Source of the DNA: Tahibacter harae
Lineage (GTDB): Bacteria > Pseudomonadota > Gammaproteobacteria > Xanthomonadales > Rhodanobacteraceae
DNA length: 64,000 nucleotides
Assembly (NCBI RefSeq): GCF_024437735.1
Contig: NZ_JANFQO010000019.1
Span: forward strand, 1-64,000
Reading direction: 5' to 3'
Position numbers and translations under genes: made by a program. This document shows, one piece after another, positions 1-7,870 of the stretch. The notes under the pieces are model-generated. The model was not told the DNA's origin, did no database searches, and saw only the letters and a list, made by a program, of their open reading frames with translations. Each line of letters begins with the position of its first letter. Position 1 is the first letter of the stretch.

Positions 1-16
1 GTTAAAAACCACTGGT

Positions 17-48
17 GGGGGGCGGGGGGGGCTTTGGCCCCCCCCCAC
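17..48. repeat. G-run/C-run low-complexity hairpin
   Basis: Runs of six and eight G (17-22, 24-31) are followed within a few bases by nine C (38-46), giving an almost pure G:C hairpin. It lies ahead of the first gene. Homopolymers of this kind are also typical of contig ends and sequencing errors, so the exact run lengths should not be trusted. No function is proposed. Confidence 0.5.
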
Positions 49-151
49 GTCCGCTCACGCTTTCCGCCAGGGGGGCCAGCTTGGGCGCGAGCAGCGCTGC
101 CGGACTCTCCATCCTGGGTCATCGCAGCAGCCCGCGCATTATGCCTGCCCC

Positions 152-826
152 GTGAATATCCATCAATCCACTTTTGGGCATGGCCGCAAGCGCCGCCTGG
201 CCCGGATCGCCGCGGTGTTGCTGTTGTTGCTGATCGGCGGCGGCCTGCTCGCCGTGCGCTACTACGCCCAGCCCGAGCGCGTCGCCGCCCTGCTTGGCGC
301 CCAGGCCCGGGCGCGGCTGGGCCTGGAGCTGGAATTCCGCCCGCCCGCGCGCTACGCCCTGTGGCCGCGCCTGCATCTGGAGCTGGACGAGGTGCAGCTG
401 CGCCTGCCCGCCGACAGCACGCCGCTGCTGGCCCTGGAACGGCTGGACGTGAGCCTGCCCTGGAGCAGCCTGCGCGATTCGCGTCTGGTGATACAGCAGC
501 TGGATCTCACCAGCCCGCGGCTGGAACTGAGCGCGCTGCAGCGCTGGCTGGACAGCCCCGGCGAAGCCGCCACACCGGACCTGGCCATCCATCTGCGCAT
601 CAGCGACGGCACGCTGCTGCGCGAAAGCAAGCCGCTGCTGCAGGGCTTCCATTTCGATGGCGCTATCGACGCCCTGGCGCTGCAGGACTGGTGGCAGCGC
701 GCCGCCGCGGCCGCGGCCGATGCTTCGCCGCTGCCGCCGCTGAGCGGCAAGGCGCGCGTGGAGTCGCTGCAGCTCGACGGCATCACGCTCAAGGGCCTGC
801 AACTGGAGACGGAACCGGCGCAATGA
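152..826 (+). CDS. AsmA-like single-span membrane protein
   Basis: The 224-aa product has one N-terminal membrane span (about residues 17-36, after a basic RKRR stretch) and then a periplasmic part. That part has alternating short beta-strand phrases such as [12 protein letters not shown] and [15 protein letters not shown], as in the N-terminal repeat domain of AsmA-family proteins, which act in envelope lipid handling. AsmA itself is about 600 aa, so this is a short member or only the first domain. The start is a GTG without a clear ribosome site. The stop overlaps the mutY start (ATGA), so the two genes are translationally coupled. AsmA-like genes in front of mutY are common in gammaproteobacteria. 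The family is probable; the exact role is unknown. Confidence 0.7.
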   Translation: MNIHQSTFGHGRKRRLARIAAVLLLLLIGGGLLAVRYYAQPERVAALLGAQARARLGLELEFRPPARYALWPRLHLELDEVQLRLPADSTPLLALERLDVSLPWSSLRDSRLVIQQLDLTSPRLELSALQRWLDSPGEAATPDLAIHLRISDGTLLRESKPLLQGFHFDGAIDALALQDWWQRAAAAAADASPLPPLSGKARVESLQLDGITLKGLQLETEPAQ

Positions 827-1905
827 ATGCAACACCGGATTTCGCCGCCCGCCTGCTGGCCTGGTACGACCAGCACGGACGCAAGAATTTGCCCTGGCAG
901 ACGCCGCGTACGCCGTACCGGGTATGGCTGTCGGAAATCATGCTGCAGCAGACCCAGGTCGCGACCGTGATCGGCTATTTCGAGCGCTTCACCGCTGCCC
1001 TGCCCGACCTGGCCGCGCTCGCCGCCGCGCCGCAGGACCAGGTGCTGGGGCTGTGGTCGGGCCTGGGCTATTACAGCCGCGCGCGCAACCTGCACAAGGC
1101 GGCGAAGATCTGCCTGGCCGAACATGGCGGCGAGCTGCCGCGGGATTTCGACGCCCTGGCCGCCCTGCCCGGCATAGGCCGCTCCACCGCCGGCGCCATC
1201 CTCGCCCAGGCCTGGGAATTGCCGCACGCCATCCTCGACGGCAACGTCAAGCGCGTGCTCAGCCGCTACCACGGCGTGCACGGCTGGCCCGGCAGCACGG
1301 CGACCGCGCGCGAACTGTGGCAGCACGCCGAAGCGAACACGCCGCACCAGCGCGTGGCCGACTACACCCAGGCCATCATGGACCTGGGCGCAACCCTGTG
1401 CGTGCGCAGCCGGCCGCGCTGCGGCGTCTGTCCGCAGGCGGCGGATTGCGTCGCGCGGCGCGAAAACCTCACCGCCCAGCTGCCCGCGCGCAAGCCGCCC
1501 AGGCAGGTGCCCACACGCGCGACCTGCCTGCTGATCCTGCGCGACGCGCAGCAGCGCATCCTGCTGCAGCGGCGCCCGGCCAGTGGCGTGTGGGCCGAGC
1601 TATGGAGCCTGCCCGAAGCCGCCGACGCGGCCGAGGCGCCGCGCATCGCACGCAGCCTCGGCGCCCAGGCCGGCGCGGTACAGGCACTGCCCCCCTTCAC
1701 TCACGTCTTCAGCCACTACAAGCTGGAGATCACGCCGCTGCTGGCCAGCGCCCAGGCCCTGCCGCAGGTAGCCGAACAGGCCGGCCTGCGCTGGTGCGGC
1801 GCCGAAGAATTCATCCCGCTGGGCCTGCCCGCGCCGGTACGGCGCCTGCTGCAGGCACTGCCGCCAACCCCTGCCGGCGCCGCGGCGCCAGGAGACTACG
1901 CATGA
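823..1905 (+). CDS. mutY: A/G-specific adenine glycosylase MutY
   Basis: This 360-aa base-excision repair enzyme removes adenine mispaired with 8-oxoguanine. Visible landmarks are catalytic Glu38 in [12 protein letters not shown], the helix-hairpin-helix [12 protein letters not shown] (about 115-126), catalytic Asp139 in ILDGNVKR, and the 4Fe-4S loop with Cys193, 200, 203 and 209 (C-x6-C-x2-C-x5-C). A C-terminal NUDIX-like domain (about 228-350) recognises 8-oxoG. Length and residue numbering match the E. coli enzyme closely. The ATG overlaps the end of the AsmA-like gene, and the stop overlaps the yggX start. An open frame extends far upstream but lacks MutY similarity, so this ATG is preferred. 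Confidence 0.97.
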   Translation: MNATPDFAARLLAWYDQHGRKNLPWQTPRTPYRVWLSEIMLQQTQVATVIGYFERFTAALPDLAALAAAPQDQVLGLWSGLGYYSRARNLHKAAKICLAEHGGELPRDFDALAALPGIGRSTAGAILAQAWELPHAILDGNVKRVLSRYHGVHGWPGSTATARELWQHAEANTPHQRVADYTQAIMDLGATLCVRSRPRCGVCPQAADCVARRENLTAQLPARKPPRQVPTRATCLLILRDAQQRILLQRRPASGVWAELWSLPEAADAAEAPRIARSLGAQAGAVQALPPFTHVFSHYKLEITPLLASAQALPQVAEQAGLRWCGAEEFIPLGLPAPVRRLLQALPPTPAGAAAPGDYA

Positions 1906-2174
1906 GCCGCACCGTCCATTGCGTCAAGCTGCAGCGCGAAGCCGAAGGCCTGGCCTTCGCCCCGTGGCCGGGCGAGCTGGGCAAGCGCATTTTCGCCTCC
2001 GTGTCCAAGGAAGCCTGGCAGCAGTGGCTGGCCCACCAGACCATGCTGATCAACGAAAACCGCCTGTCGCCGCTGGATCCCAAGCACCGCGCCTTCCTCG
2101 CCGCGGAAATGGAAAAGTATTTCTTTGGAGAAGGCTCGGCCAAGCCGGCAGGCTACGTCGCACCCGAGGGCTGA
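1902..2174 (+). CDS. yggX: YggX family Fe(II)-trafficking protein
   Basis: This 90-aa cytosolic protein belongs to the YggX family, linked to iron traffic and protection of Fe-S clusters from oxidation. Family signatures are visible: an early Cys in TVHCVKLQ, the [10 protein letters not shown] segment, [14 protein letters not shown] and the terminal MEKYFFG. It starts at ATG with GGAGA 6 nt upstream and overlaps the mutY stop by 4 nt. The mutY-yggX pairing is widely conserved and makes sense because MutY carries an oxidation-sensitive 4Fe-4S cluster. Its 3' end overlaps the convergent monooxygenase gene by 22 bp. Confidence 0.95.
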   Translation: MSRTVHCVKLQREAEGLAFAPWPGELGKRIFASVSKEAWQQWLAHQTMLINENRLSPLDPKHRAFLAAEMEKYFFGEGSAKPAGYVAPEG

Positions 2175-3415
2175 GTCGCGGCCGCGGCTTGCACTGCCGT
2201 GCCGCGCGCCGGCGGCAGCGGTGCCACCGCTACACGGCCGAACAAGCCGCGCTTCACGCCGGCCAGCACCTTGAGCATTTCTCCGCGCAGCAGCGGCGCC
2301 TGCCCCAGCGGCCCCAGACAGGCGTCGCGCAAACGGCCGGCCCAGCCGATATCCGACTGGAACAGCGGCGTCAGCCAGCGGCTGACGAACTGATAGATCC
2401 AGATATGGCTGCGCCGCTCACGGTCGTAGCGCGCCAGCGCCGCGCCCAGCGTCGCCTCGCTTGCGATGGCGCGGGCCAGCGCGGATGCATCGAGCAGGGC
2501 CATGTTCGCGCCCTGTCCCAGCTGCGGACTCATCGCATGCGCCGCATCGCCCAGCCAGACCACACGGCCGCGGTGGAAACGGCGCAGGATCGCATCGCGG
2601 TACAGCGCCGGCGCCAGCTGCTGCACGTCGACGATGCTCGCCAGCACGGGCCGCAGCTGCGGCCAGTAATCGCCGACTTCCTCGCGCCAGGCGGCGACGC
2701 CGCGCTGCACGGTCTCCTGCAGACACTGCGCCGGCAGGCTCCAGAAAAAACCGATCTTGCGCTGCTGCACGTCTTCGCCCGGCAGCACGCCCACCGGCAG
2801 CAGACCGGCCATGCGCCGCGGCCCGTCGTAGCGCTGCAGCAGGCGCTCGCGGAACAGCCCCTGCGGGTCGGCGCACAGACACCACAGCGCGCCCCAGGCA
2901 TAGGGCCGGTCGCGCCGGGTCAGCGCCGCATCGCGCAGCGCCGAGGCCGCGCCGCCGCCGACCAGGATCAGGTCGTAAGGCCCGTAGCGGTTTCCCGCCG
3001 CATCGCGCAGCTCGCCCTTGTCCGCATCTACCGCGGCGATCTCACAGCCGCTGTGCAGGCCGCGCTCGACGGCCGCATCGCGCAGCAGCTGGAACAGTGC
3101 ACCGCGCTGTATGCCCAGACCGAACCAGTGCGGATCCAGTCCCGCATAGGCCATGTCGATCACGCGCCGGCCGCGCGTGGTCTCGCCGCGCAGCTCGTGT
3201 ATCGCCTCGCCGCAGGCGAGGGCCTGCTCGAACAGGCCCAGTTCGGCCAGCACGCCCAGGCCGGTAGGCTGCAACAGCAGCCCCGCGCCGACCGGCCGCG
3301 GCTGCGCCGCGCGCTCGAACAATTCCAGGCAATGGCCCTGGCGCGCGAGCAGCCGCGCAGCCGCCTGACCCGCCGTGCCATAGCCGACGATGGCGATGTC
3401 CAGCCGTCCCTGCAT
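2153..3415 (-). CDS. FAD-dependent aromatic-type monooxygenase
   Basis: The 420-aa flavoprotein belongs to the UbiH/p-hydroxybenzoate hydroxylase fold. It has the N-terminal dinucleotide loop [15 protein letters not shown] (about residues 9-23), a mid-protein Asp-Gly-type region, and the C-terminal FAD motif [26 protein letters not shown] block, with the key residues Gly-Asp and Pro-x-x-Gly-Gln-Gly. Such enzymes use NAD(P)H and O2 to hydroxylate an aromatic or quinone-like ring. The substrate cannot be read from the sequence. It stands alone, downstream of and in the same direction as the alkylation cluster but 235 nt away from it, and converges on yggX. Confidence 0.85.
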   Translation of the reverse strand: MQGRLDIAIVGYGTAGQAAARLLARQGHCLELFERAAQPRPVGAGLLLQPTGLGVLAELGLFEQALACGEAIHELRGETTRGRRVIDMAYAGLDPHWFGLGIQRGALFQLLRDAAVERGLHSGCEIAAVDADKGELRDAAGNRYGPYDLILVGGGAASALRDAALTRRDRPYAWGALWCLCADPQGLFRERLLQRYDGPRRMAGLLPVGVLPGEDVQQRKIGFFWSLPAQCLQETVQRGVAAWREEVGDYWPQLRPVLASIVDVQQLAPALYRDAILRRFHRGRVVWLGDAAHAMSPQLGQGANMALLDASALARAIASEATLGAALARYDRERRSHIWIYQFVSRWLTPLFQSDIGWAGRLRDACLGPLGQAPLLRGEMLKVLAGVKRGLFGRVAVAPLPPARGTAVQAAAATQPSGAT

Positions 3416-3650
3416 GCAGTGCCTCCGCCCCGATCCGCCATGCCGCTAACTTAGCGCTTCGCCGCCGCCGCAGCAGCGGCGCGACAAATCGCCGCAATCT
3501 CGCGCGACAGGCTGCCGGAAGACCGATTCGCGTTGCGCGCGTCCGTCCCGGCGGATCGCAAATCAGACAACGCGCCCGCCTGCAGCACCCGTTGCGCCTG
3601 AACTGGTTCGCCAGTCAGCCCGGCACCTGTTGCACCGCCGCGGAGGCAAG

Positions 3651-4406
3651 CTATTTCGCGTCATGGAAGATGATTCCCAGCGCATGCCGCCGCCCCCAAT
3701 GCAGCCGGCTCACGCCATGCCGCACGTTCGCGCGATAGCAGCCGCGCGCTGAAGCTGCCGGGTGGTAATTGACCGCCAGCACCACGGCGTCGCCCTGGCG
3801 CAGCGGAACCACCTCGGCCCGGCCGGCGTGCCTGGGATTGCTCTGCGTCAGCAACAGCTCGCCGCCGCCGAAATCGCGCCCCGGTTCGTCGAGCAGGAAA
3901 ATGACCTGGAACGGAAAGACGTGCTCGCCGTACAGATCCTGGTGCAGGCAGCAATAGTCGCCGGGCTGGTAGCGCAGCAGCAGCGGCGTCGGCCGCTGCT
4001 GACCGGCCGCATGGCAGATGGCGCGGAATTCCGCATGAGTGGCCGGGAAGCGGCCATCGAGGCGCAGCAGCCCATGCCAGCGGTTGGCGACAGGCGCCAG
4101 GCGCGGATACAGCGCCTCCCGCAATCTCGCGACCAGCGGCGGCAACGGATAGCGGAAATATTTGTACTCGCCGCGGCCGAAGGCGTAGCGCTCCATCACG
4201 ATGCGGCTGCGGAAACGCGCTTCTTCGGCAAAGTAGGCGGCGATTTCCGCGCATTGGGCCGGTGTCAGCAACGCCGGCAGCACGGCGAAGCCATCGCGTC
4301 CCACTTTGTCTTCGACAGCCTGCCAGTCCGCGGCGTCGATGCCGCTTTCCGGCGCAGGCGGCGCGAGATCATTTCCAGCGGGAACCGCCGTGAGCAGCGG
4401 ATTCAT
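3651..4406 (-). CDS. 2OG-Fe(II) oxygenase, COG3826 type, copy A
   Basis: The 251-aa protein has the double-stranded beta-helix signature of Fe(II)/2-oxoglutarate dioxygenases. His155-Gln-Asp157 forms the HxD pair, His230 in VRHGVSRL is the third iron ligand, and Arg240 before the terminal GIIFHDA is a candidate 2OG-binding residue. The GRGEYKYF and GRDFGGGEL blocks match the COG3826/Oxygenase-NA family, which has been proposed to act on nucleic acids. The ATG is chosen because it overlaps the stop of the preceding Ada-Zn-like gene (ATGA). It is the last gene of the ada branch of the cluster and closely resembles copy C (8790-9512). The substrate is unknown; demethylation of alkylated nucleic acid is inferred from context. 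Confidence 0.88.
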   Translation of the reverse strand: MNPLLTAVPAGNDLAPPAPESGIDAADWQAVEDKVGRDGFAVLPALLTPAQCAEIAAYFAEEARFRSRIVMERYAFGRGEYKYFRYPLPPLVARLREALYPRLAPVANRWHGLLRLDGRFPATHAEFRAICHAAGQQRPTPLLLRYQPGDYCCLHQDLYGEHVFPFQVIFLLDEPGRDFGGGELLLTQSNPRHAGRAEVVPLRQGDAVVLAVNYHPAASARGCYRANVRHGVSRLHWGRRHALGIIFHDAK

Positions 4407-4744
4407 GCGCCCGCCCCGTTGCGTCTGCCGCATGCCGGCCTTGCGGGCCGGCCCCTCTTCCACGCCGCATATTCCCGCGGCATGCACACTGCGCACGGCC
4501 GGTAGCCCGCGGCAACCGCCGTAGCCTCGTCGGCAAAGAACACGCGCTGCTTCGCATAGCCGCCGCGGGCCAGCGCCAGCAACGCGGCGCGACAGTCCAG
4601 GCGGCCGTAGAGCCTGCCGCCGCGATGGCCGCCGAGGGTACCCGGCACGCTGCTGAAAACCGGCTTGCCGTCGGCACCGGTCAAGGTGAATGTGCGCGGC
4701 GATGCAGGTATCTGCGCCGCTCCCCGTACCTCAGCGCGCGTCAT
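4403..4744 (-). CDS. Small Ada-type metal-binding domain protein
   Basis: This is a 113-aa stand-alone relative of the Ada N-terminal zinc domain. The match is the segment RVFFADEATAVAAGYRPC followed by AVC, which aligns with the FRPCxxC half of the Ada zinc site. A preceding GGHR and RLDC supply one further His and Cys, so a Cys3His site is conceivable. There is no methyltransferase or AraC domain. The ATG lies inside the end of oxygenase B (14-nt overlap), and the stop overlaps the start of oxygenase A. It sits four genes' distance from an Ada whose own zinc cysteines are mostly lost, which raises the possibility of division of labour (inference). Confidence 0.78.
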   Translation of the reverse strand: MTRAEVRGAAQIPASPRTFTLTGADGKPVFSSVPGTLGGHRGGRLYGRLDCRAALLALARGGYAKQRVFFADEATAVAAGYRPCAVCMPREYAAWKRGRPARPACGRRNGAGA

Positions 4745-5435
4745 GGAACGACAGCTCCAGGCCCACGCGCCGGCCTTGACGCACGCGGCTGACGGCATGT
4801 TTGAGGTTGACCCGGTAATAGCCTTTGCTGCCGCGGAACGGACGTTCGGCCGTGGCGATGATGGCCGCATCGCCCAGCGCCAGCGGCAGCACCATCGGCC
4901 GCGACTGCATGCGTGGACGCTGTTCCGTCATCACGAATTCGCCGCCGGTGAAATCCGTACCCGGCGCGGACAGCAGCGCGACGAACTGCAAGGGAAACAC
5001 CACCTCGCCATCGTTGCACTGGTGCAGCGCAATGTGGTCTTCGGCGCGAAGCCGGTTCAGATGCGACTGCGCCCGAGCCTGGCCCGCGGACCGGTTGAGC
5101 TGCTGAAAGTCCCGCAGCGCGGCCGGAAAGCGGCCAGCCACGCCCGGGATCTCGTTCCAGCGATTGGCGATGACGGCAAGCGGCGGATACAGGGCCGCGC
5201 GCAGATTCTCCAGCAGCGCCGGCAGCGCAACGCCGAAATGGATCAATTCGCCGCTGCCCAGGCTGCCGGAGGCCAGCGATGTGCGCACGGCATCCGCATG
5301 CGCCGCTAGTTGCAAGAGTTCGCGCGCCGCAGCGGCATCGAACAGGCCTGGCAACAGCGCATAGCCTTCGGCATCAAGCTGTACGGCAATAGCGGCCCAG
5401 TCCAGACGCGCGATGCCGGTGTCGGATGGAATCAC
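4731..5435 (-). CDS. 2OG-Fe(II) oxygenase, COG3826 type, copy B (Asp ligand replaced)
   Basis: The 234-aa paralogue of copies A and C keeps the family blocks TDFTGGEFVMTEQRPRMQ and LKHAVSRV, with His213. The HxD iron motif, however, reads His138-Gln-Cys140, so the metal-binding Asp is Cys. It also lacks the GEYKYF block of the other copies. I chose the GTG at 5435 because GAGGAA lies 5-6 nt upstream; an in-frame GTG at 5477 has no such site. It follows ada by 51 nt and overlaps the next gene. It may be inactive on iron, use the neighbouring Asp of NDGE, or have become a binding subunit; the sequence does not decide. Confidence 0.85.
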   Translation of the reverse strand: MIPSDTGIARLDWAAIAVQLDAEGYALLPGLFDAAAARELLQLAAHADAVRTSLASGSLGSGELIHFGVALPALLENLRAALYPPLAVIANRWNEIPGVAGRFPAALRDFQQLNRSAGQARAQSHLNRLRAEDHIALHQCNDGEVVFPLQFVALLSAPGTDFTGGEFVMTEQRPRMQSRPMVLPLALGDAAIIATAERPFRGSKGYYRVNLKHAVSRVRQGRRVGLELSFHDAR

Positions 5436-5486
5436 GGATTTTCCTCGGCGCTCAGATCGGACCTGTGCTTCCCGCACCTGCGCAAC

Positions 5487-6551
5487 TCAGGCCTGGGCTT
5501 CGCGGCGCAACAGCTCGCGCTTGCGCTCCACGCCCCAGCGATAGCCGGCGAGATCGCCGTCGCGCCGCACCACGCGGTGGCAGGGAATTGCCACGGCCAG
5601 GTGATTCGCACCGCAGGCCTGGGCTACGGCGCGCACCGCGGTGGGCGCGCCTATGCGCGCGGCGATGTCGGTATAGCTGACAGTGGCGCCCGGCGGAATC
5701 TCGCGCAGCGCGCGCCAGACGCGCTCCTGGAAAGCCGTGCCCTGCACATCCAGCGGCAGTTGCAGGCCCAGCGCGGGCGCTTCGATGAAACCCACGACCT
5801 GGGCGACCAGCTGCTCGAACCCGCTGTCGCCGCCGATGATGCGTGCCCTGGGAAACTGATCCTGCAGCTCCCGCGCCAGCGCATCCGGATCCTCGCCCAG
5901 CAGAATGGCGCAGATGCCGCGCTGGCTCTGCGCGACCAGGATGGCGCCCAGCGAACATTGGCCGACCGCGAAACGGATGACCGCGCCGGCGCCGCCGGCG
6001 CGGTAGTCGCGGGCGCGCATGCCCAGCAACTGCTCCGAGGTTTCGTAGAAGCGGCTGTTGGAATTGAAGCCGGCGCCGTAGATCGCCTCGGTGATGGAAG
6101 CGGCCGGGGCCGCGCTCAATTCCTCGCGCAGCTTGCGCGCGCGGTAGGCCGAGGCATACGCCTTGGGCGTAAGGCCGGTCTCGGCCTTGAACAGGCGGTG
6201 GAAATGGAACGGGCTCATGCCGACCTCGGCCGCCAGATCGTCCAGCGCCGGCGGCGTCTCCGCCGCCTCGATCAGGCGGCAGGCGCGCGCCACCAGCGCG
6301 GCGCGTCCGGCCGCCGCACTGCCCTGGTCGCCGCGGGCGCGGCGGCTGGGGCGATAACCCGCGGCCTCGGCGGCGGCGGCCGTGGCGAAGAATTCCACGT
6401 TCTCGCGCTTGGGCAGCCGCGCTGTGGAACTGGGCCGGCAGTACACGCCGGTGGTGCGCACGGCGTAGACGAAATGACCATCGGCCGCGGGATCCCGCGC
6501 CTGCACGGCGGCCCAGCGGGCGGCGTCGGTTGCGTAGGCGGTCGTGCTCAT
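5487..6551 (-). CDS. ada: Ada: regulator and O6-methylguanine methyltransferase with degenerate zinc site
   Basis: This 354-aa three-domain Ada has an N-terminal Ada domain (1-80), an AraC-type HTH region (about 88-180) and a C-terminal methyltransferase with Cys324 in IPCHRV. Numbering follows E. coli, so the zinc ligands can be read directly: Cys38 is kept, but positions 42, 69 and 72 are Ser, Ser and Ala. In E. coli all four cysteines hold zinc and Cys38 takes methyl from phosphotriesters to activate transcription. Here methyl sensing must work differently or be lost. The start is the ATG opening MSTTAYATDAARW, downstream of an Ada-box-like promoter (6585-6635). It heads a four-gene unit with two oxygenases and the Ada-Zn-like protein. 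Confidence 0.95.
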   Translation of the reverse strand: MSTTAYATDAARWAAVQARDPAADGHFVYAVRTTGVYCRPSSTARLPKRENVEFFATAAAAEAAGYRPSRRARGDQGSAAAGRAALVARACRLIEAAETPPALDDLAAEVGMSPFHFHRLFKAETGLTPKAYASAYRARKLREELSAAPAASITEAIYGAGFNSNSRFYETSEQLLGMRARDYRAGGAGAVIRFAVGQCSLGAILVAQSQRGICAILLGEDPDALARELQDQFPRARIIGGDSGFEQLVAQVVGFIEAPALGLQLPLDVQGTAFQERVWRALREIPPGATVSYTDIAARIGAPTAVRAVAQACGANHLAVAIPCHRVVRRDGDLAGYRWGVERKRELLRREAQA

Positions 6552-6584
6552 GGCGGCAATCCTGACAGAGTCGGTCACAGGTGC

Positions 6585-6635
6585 AGAATAGGCCGGGTTC
6601 GCGGCGCAAGAACTCCGATTCTTGCGCCGCCAATT
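6585..6635 (-). promoter_or_regulatory. Ada-box-like promoter of ada
   Basis: On the coding strand AATT (6635-6632) is followed after 6 nt by GCAAG, then A-A-T and CGGAGTT. Exactly 21 nt after CGGAGT comes TATTCT (6590-6585), a plausible -10. The start codon of ada lies 33 nt further. The classical E. coli Ada box has AAT and GCAA elements. Two other sites here (8086-8135, 10116-10166) share the arrangement. This copy also sits in a perfect 12-bp inverted repeat (6601-6630). Confidence 0.7.
6601..6630. repeat. Perfect 12-bp inverted repeat upstream of ada
   Basis: GCGGCGCAAGAA (6601-6612) and TTCTTGCGCCGC (6619-6630) form a perfect inverted repeat around a 6-nt centre. It directly follows the alkA stop codon and overlaps the Ada-box-like motif. 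No T-run follows on either strand, so an operator for a dimer, or two opposed half-sites, fits better than a terminator. Confidence 0.7.
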
Positions 6636-7276
6636 CAACGGCCCGGCAGCCGCCACAGATACCAGGCGGCGACGGTGCGCCAGGGGCTCCAGGCCGCGCC
6701 TGCCGCGCGCATCTGCCGCGGCGTGGGCGCCTGCTCCAGCCGTTTCAGGCGCCGGTAGCCTTCGCGCACGCCGAAATCGTCCACCGGCAGTATGTCGCTG
6801 CGTTCCAGTGAATAAATCAGGAACATTTCAACTGTCCAGCGGCCTACGCCGCGCAGCGCGGCGAGGCGCGCAATCAGCACCTCGTCGGACAGTTGCCGTG
6901 CCTGCTCCAGGCTGGGCACGACGCCGTCCAGCGCCGCCTGGGCGATGCCGCGCACGGCCGCCAGCTTGGCCGCGGAGAAACCGCAGGCGCGCTGCGATTC
7001 CACCGTGCCGGCCAGCAGCTGCGCCGGCGTCGGAAACGGCACGTCCGGATATAGCGCCAGCAGGCGCCCCAGGATCGCGTCGCCGGCGCGGGCATGCAGT
7101 TGCTGGTAGGCGATGGCGCGCACCAGGGCCTCGTACGGTTCGCGCGCCGGCCGGGTTTCAAGCCGGCAGGGACCGACCGCGGCGATATGCCTGGCCCAGT
7201 CCGCATCCAGCCCGGACAGGAAGGCAGCCGCGCGGCCGTAAGCATCTGCGGACAATTCGGCGACGGGTCCGCTCAT
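6635..7276 (-). CDS. alkA: DNA-3-methyladenine glycosylase II (AlkA type)
   Basis: The 213-aa helix-hairpin-helix glycosylase excises alkylated purines. The HhH motif LRGVGRWTVEMFL is at about 141-153, and the Asp166-Asp167 pair in ILPVDDFGV contains the catalytic Asp. It is the short form without the E. coli N-terminal domain, comparable to many bacterial and yeast Mag-like enzymes. Its ATG overlaps the ogt stop (ATGA), so repair of O6-alkylguanine and of N-alkylpurines is co-expressed. The stop is followed immediately by the inverted repeat and the ada promoter. Confidence 0.95.
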   Translation of the reverse strand: MSGPVAELSADAYGRAAAFLSGLDADWARHIAAVGPCRLETRPAREPYEALVRAIAYQQLHARAGDAILGRLLALYPDVPFPTPAQLLAGTVESQRACGFSAAKLAAVRGIAQAALDGVVPSLEQARQLSDEVLIARLAALRGVGRWTVEMFLIYSLERSDILPVDDFGVREGYRRLKRLEQAPTPRQMRAAGAAWSPWRTVAAWYLWRLPGR

Positions 7277-7830
7277 GCGCCGAACCCAGGCAACGCGGCG
7301 CTTTGCGGCGAAACCGCCGCGGGCGCCAGTGCGTTCTCGTGGTGCAGCAGCCAGTGCTTGCGCTGCACGCCCCAGGCATAGCCCTTCAGCTCGCCGTTGC
7401 CGGCGATGACGCGGTGGCAGGGCACAATGAGCGCAATGGGATTGGCGCCGTTGGCCGCGCCTATGTCGATGGCCGCGCGCGGATCGTCGAACCCGAGCAG
7501 CCTGGCCAGCTTGCCGTAGCTCGTGGTCGAACCCGCCGGAATGCGGCGCAGCGCGGCCCAGACCCGGCGCTGCAGCTCGGAGCCGGCCGTTTCCGTGCGC
7601 AGCGCGTCCAGCGCCTCCAGCTCGCCCGCGAAATAGCGCGCCAGCGCCCCGGCGATCGCGGCGGGTGGCGCGATCTCGTCAAGCTCCACCACGCCGTAGT
7701 GCTCGCGCAGGCCGCGGCGCAGGCGCGCCCGGTGGTCGGCGAATTCCAGCGCACGCACTGTCTGCTGCGCATCGGTAACCAGCAGCATTGCGCCCAGCGG
7801 CGAATCCAGATGGCTCAGATACAGTTTCAT
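7273..7830 (-). CDS. ogt: Methylated-DNA--protein-cysteine methyltransferase (Ogt type)
   Basis: The 185-aa suicide methyltransferase has the active site VPCHRV with Cys138, followed by GELKGYAWGVQRKHWLL. The Asn hinge and helix-turn-helix segment (AIDIGAANGANP) precede it. It transfers methyl from O6-methylguanine or O4-methylthymine in DNA to Cys138. The protein is longer than usual at its C-terminus (about 25 residues of Ala/Pro-rich tail). It is the only stand-alone alkyltransferase in the cluster with an intact Cys; the homologue at 9509-10081 has Tyr. It overlaps alkA by 4 nt and follows the 91-aa unknown gene by 40 nt. Confidence 0.95.
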   Translation of the reverse strand: MKLYLSHLDSPLGAMLLVTDAQQTVRALEFADHRARLRRGLREHYGVVELDEIAPPAAIAGALARYFAGELEALDALRTETAGSELQRRVWAALRRIPAGSTTSYGKLARLLGFDDPRAAIDIGAANGANPIALIVPCHRVIAGNGELKGYAWGVQRKHWLLHHENALAPAAVSPQSAALPGFGA

Positions 7831-7870
7831 GGGTCACTCCGGTTCCGGTCAGTTTGCGGTTTCCGCCGCC

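Noticed and set aside
34..822. Open frame continuous with mutY extending about 260 codons upstream
   Set aside because: The extension is Arg/Ala/Pro-rich without any MutY similarity and overlaps the AsmA-like gene in another frame.
5435..5477. Longer N-terminus for oxygenase B starting at the upstream GTG
   Set aside because: The GTG at 5435 has GAGGAA at proper distance and gives an N-terminus like the paralogues; the longer start has no ribosome site.
6601..6630. Perfect inverted repeat after alkA taken as a rho-independent terminator
   Set aside because: No T-run follows on the alkA strand, and the repeat coincides with the Ada-box-like motif and promoter spacing of ada; operator is the better reading.
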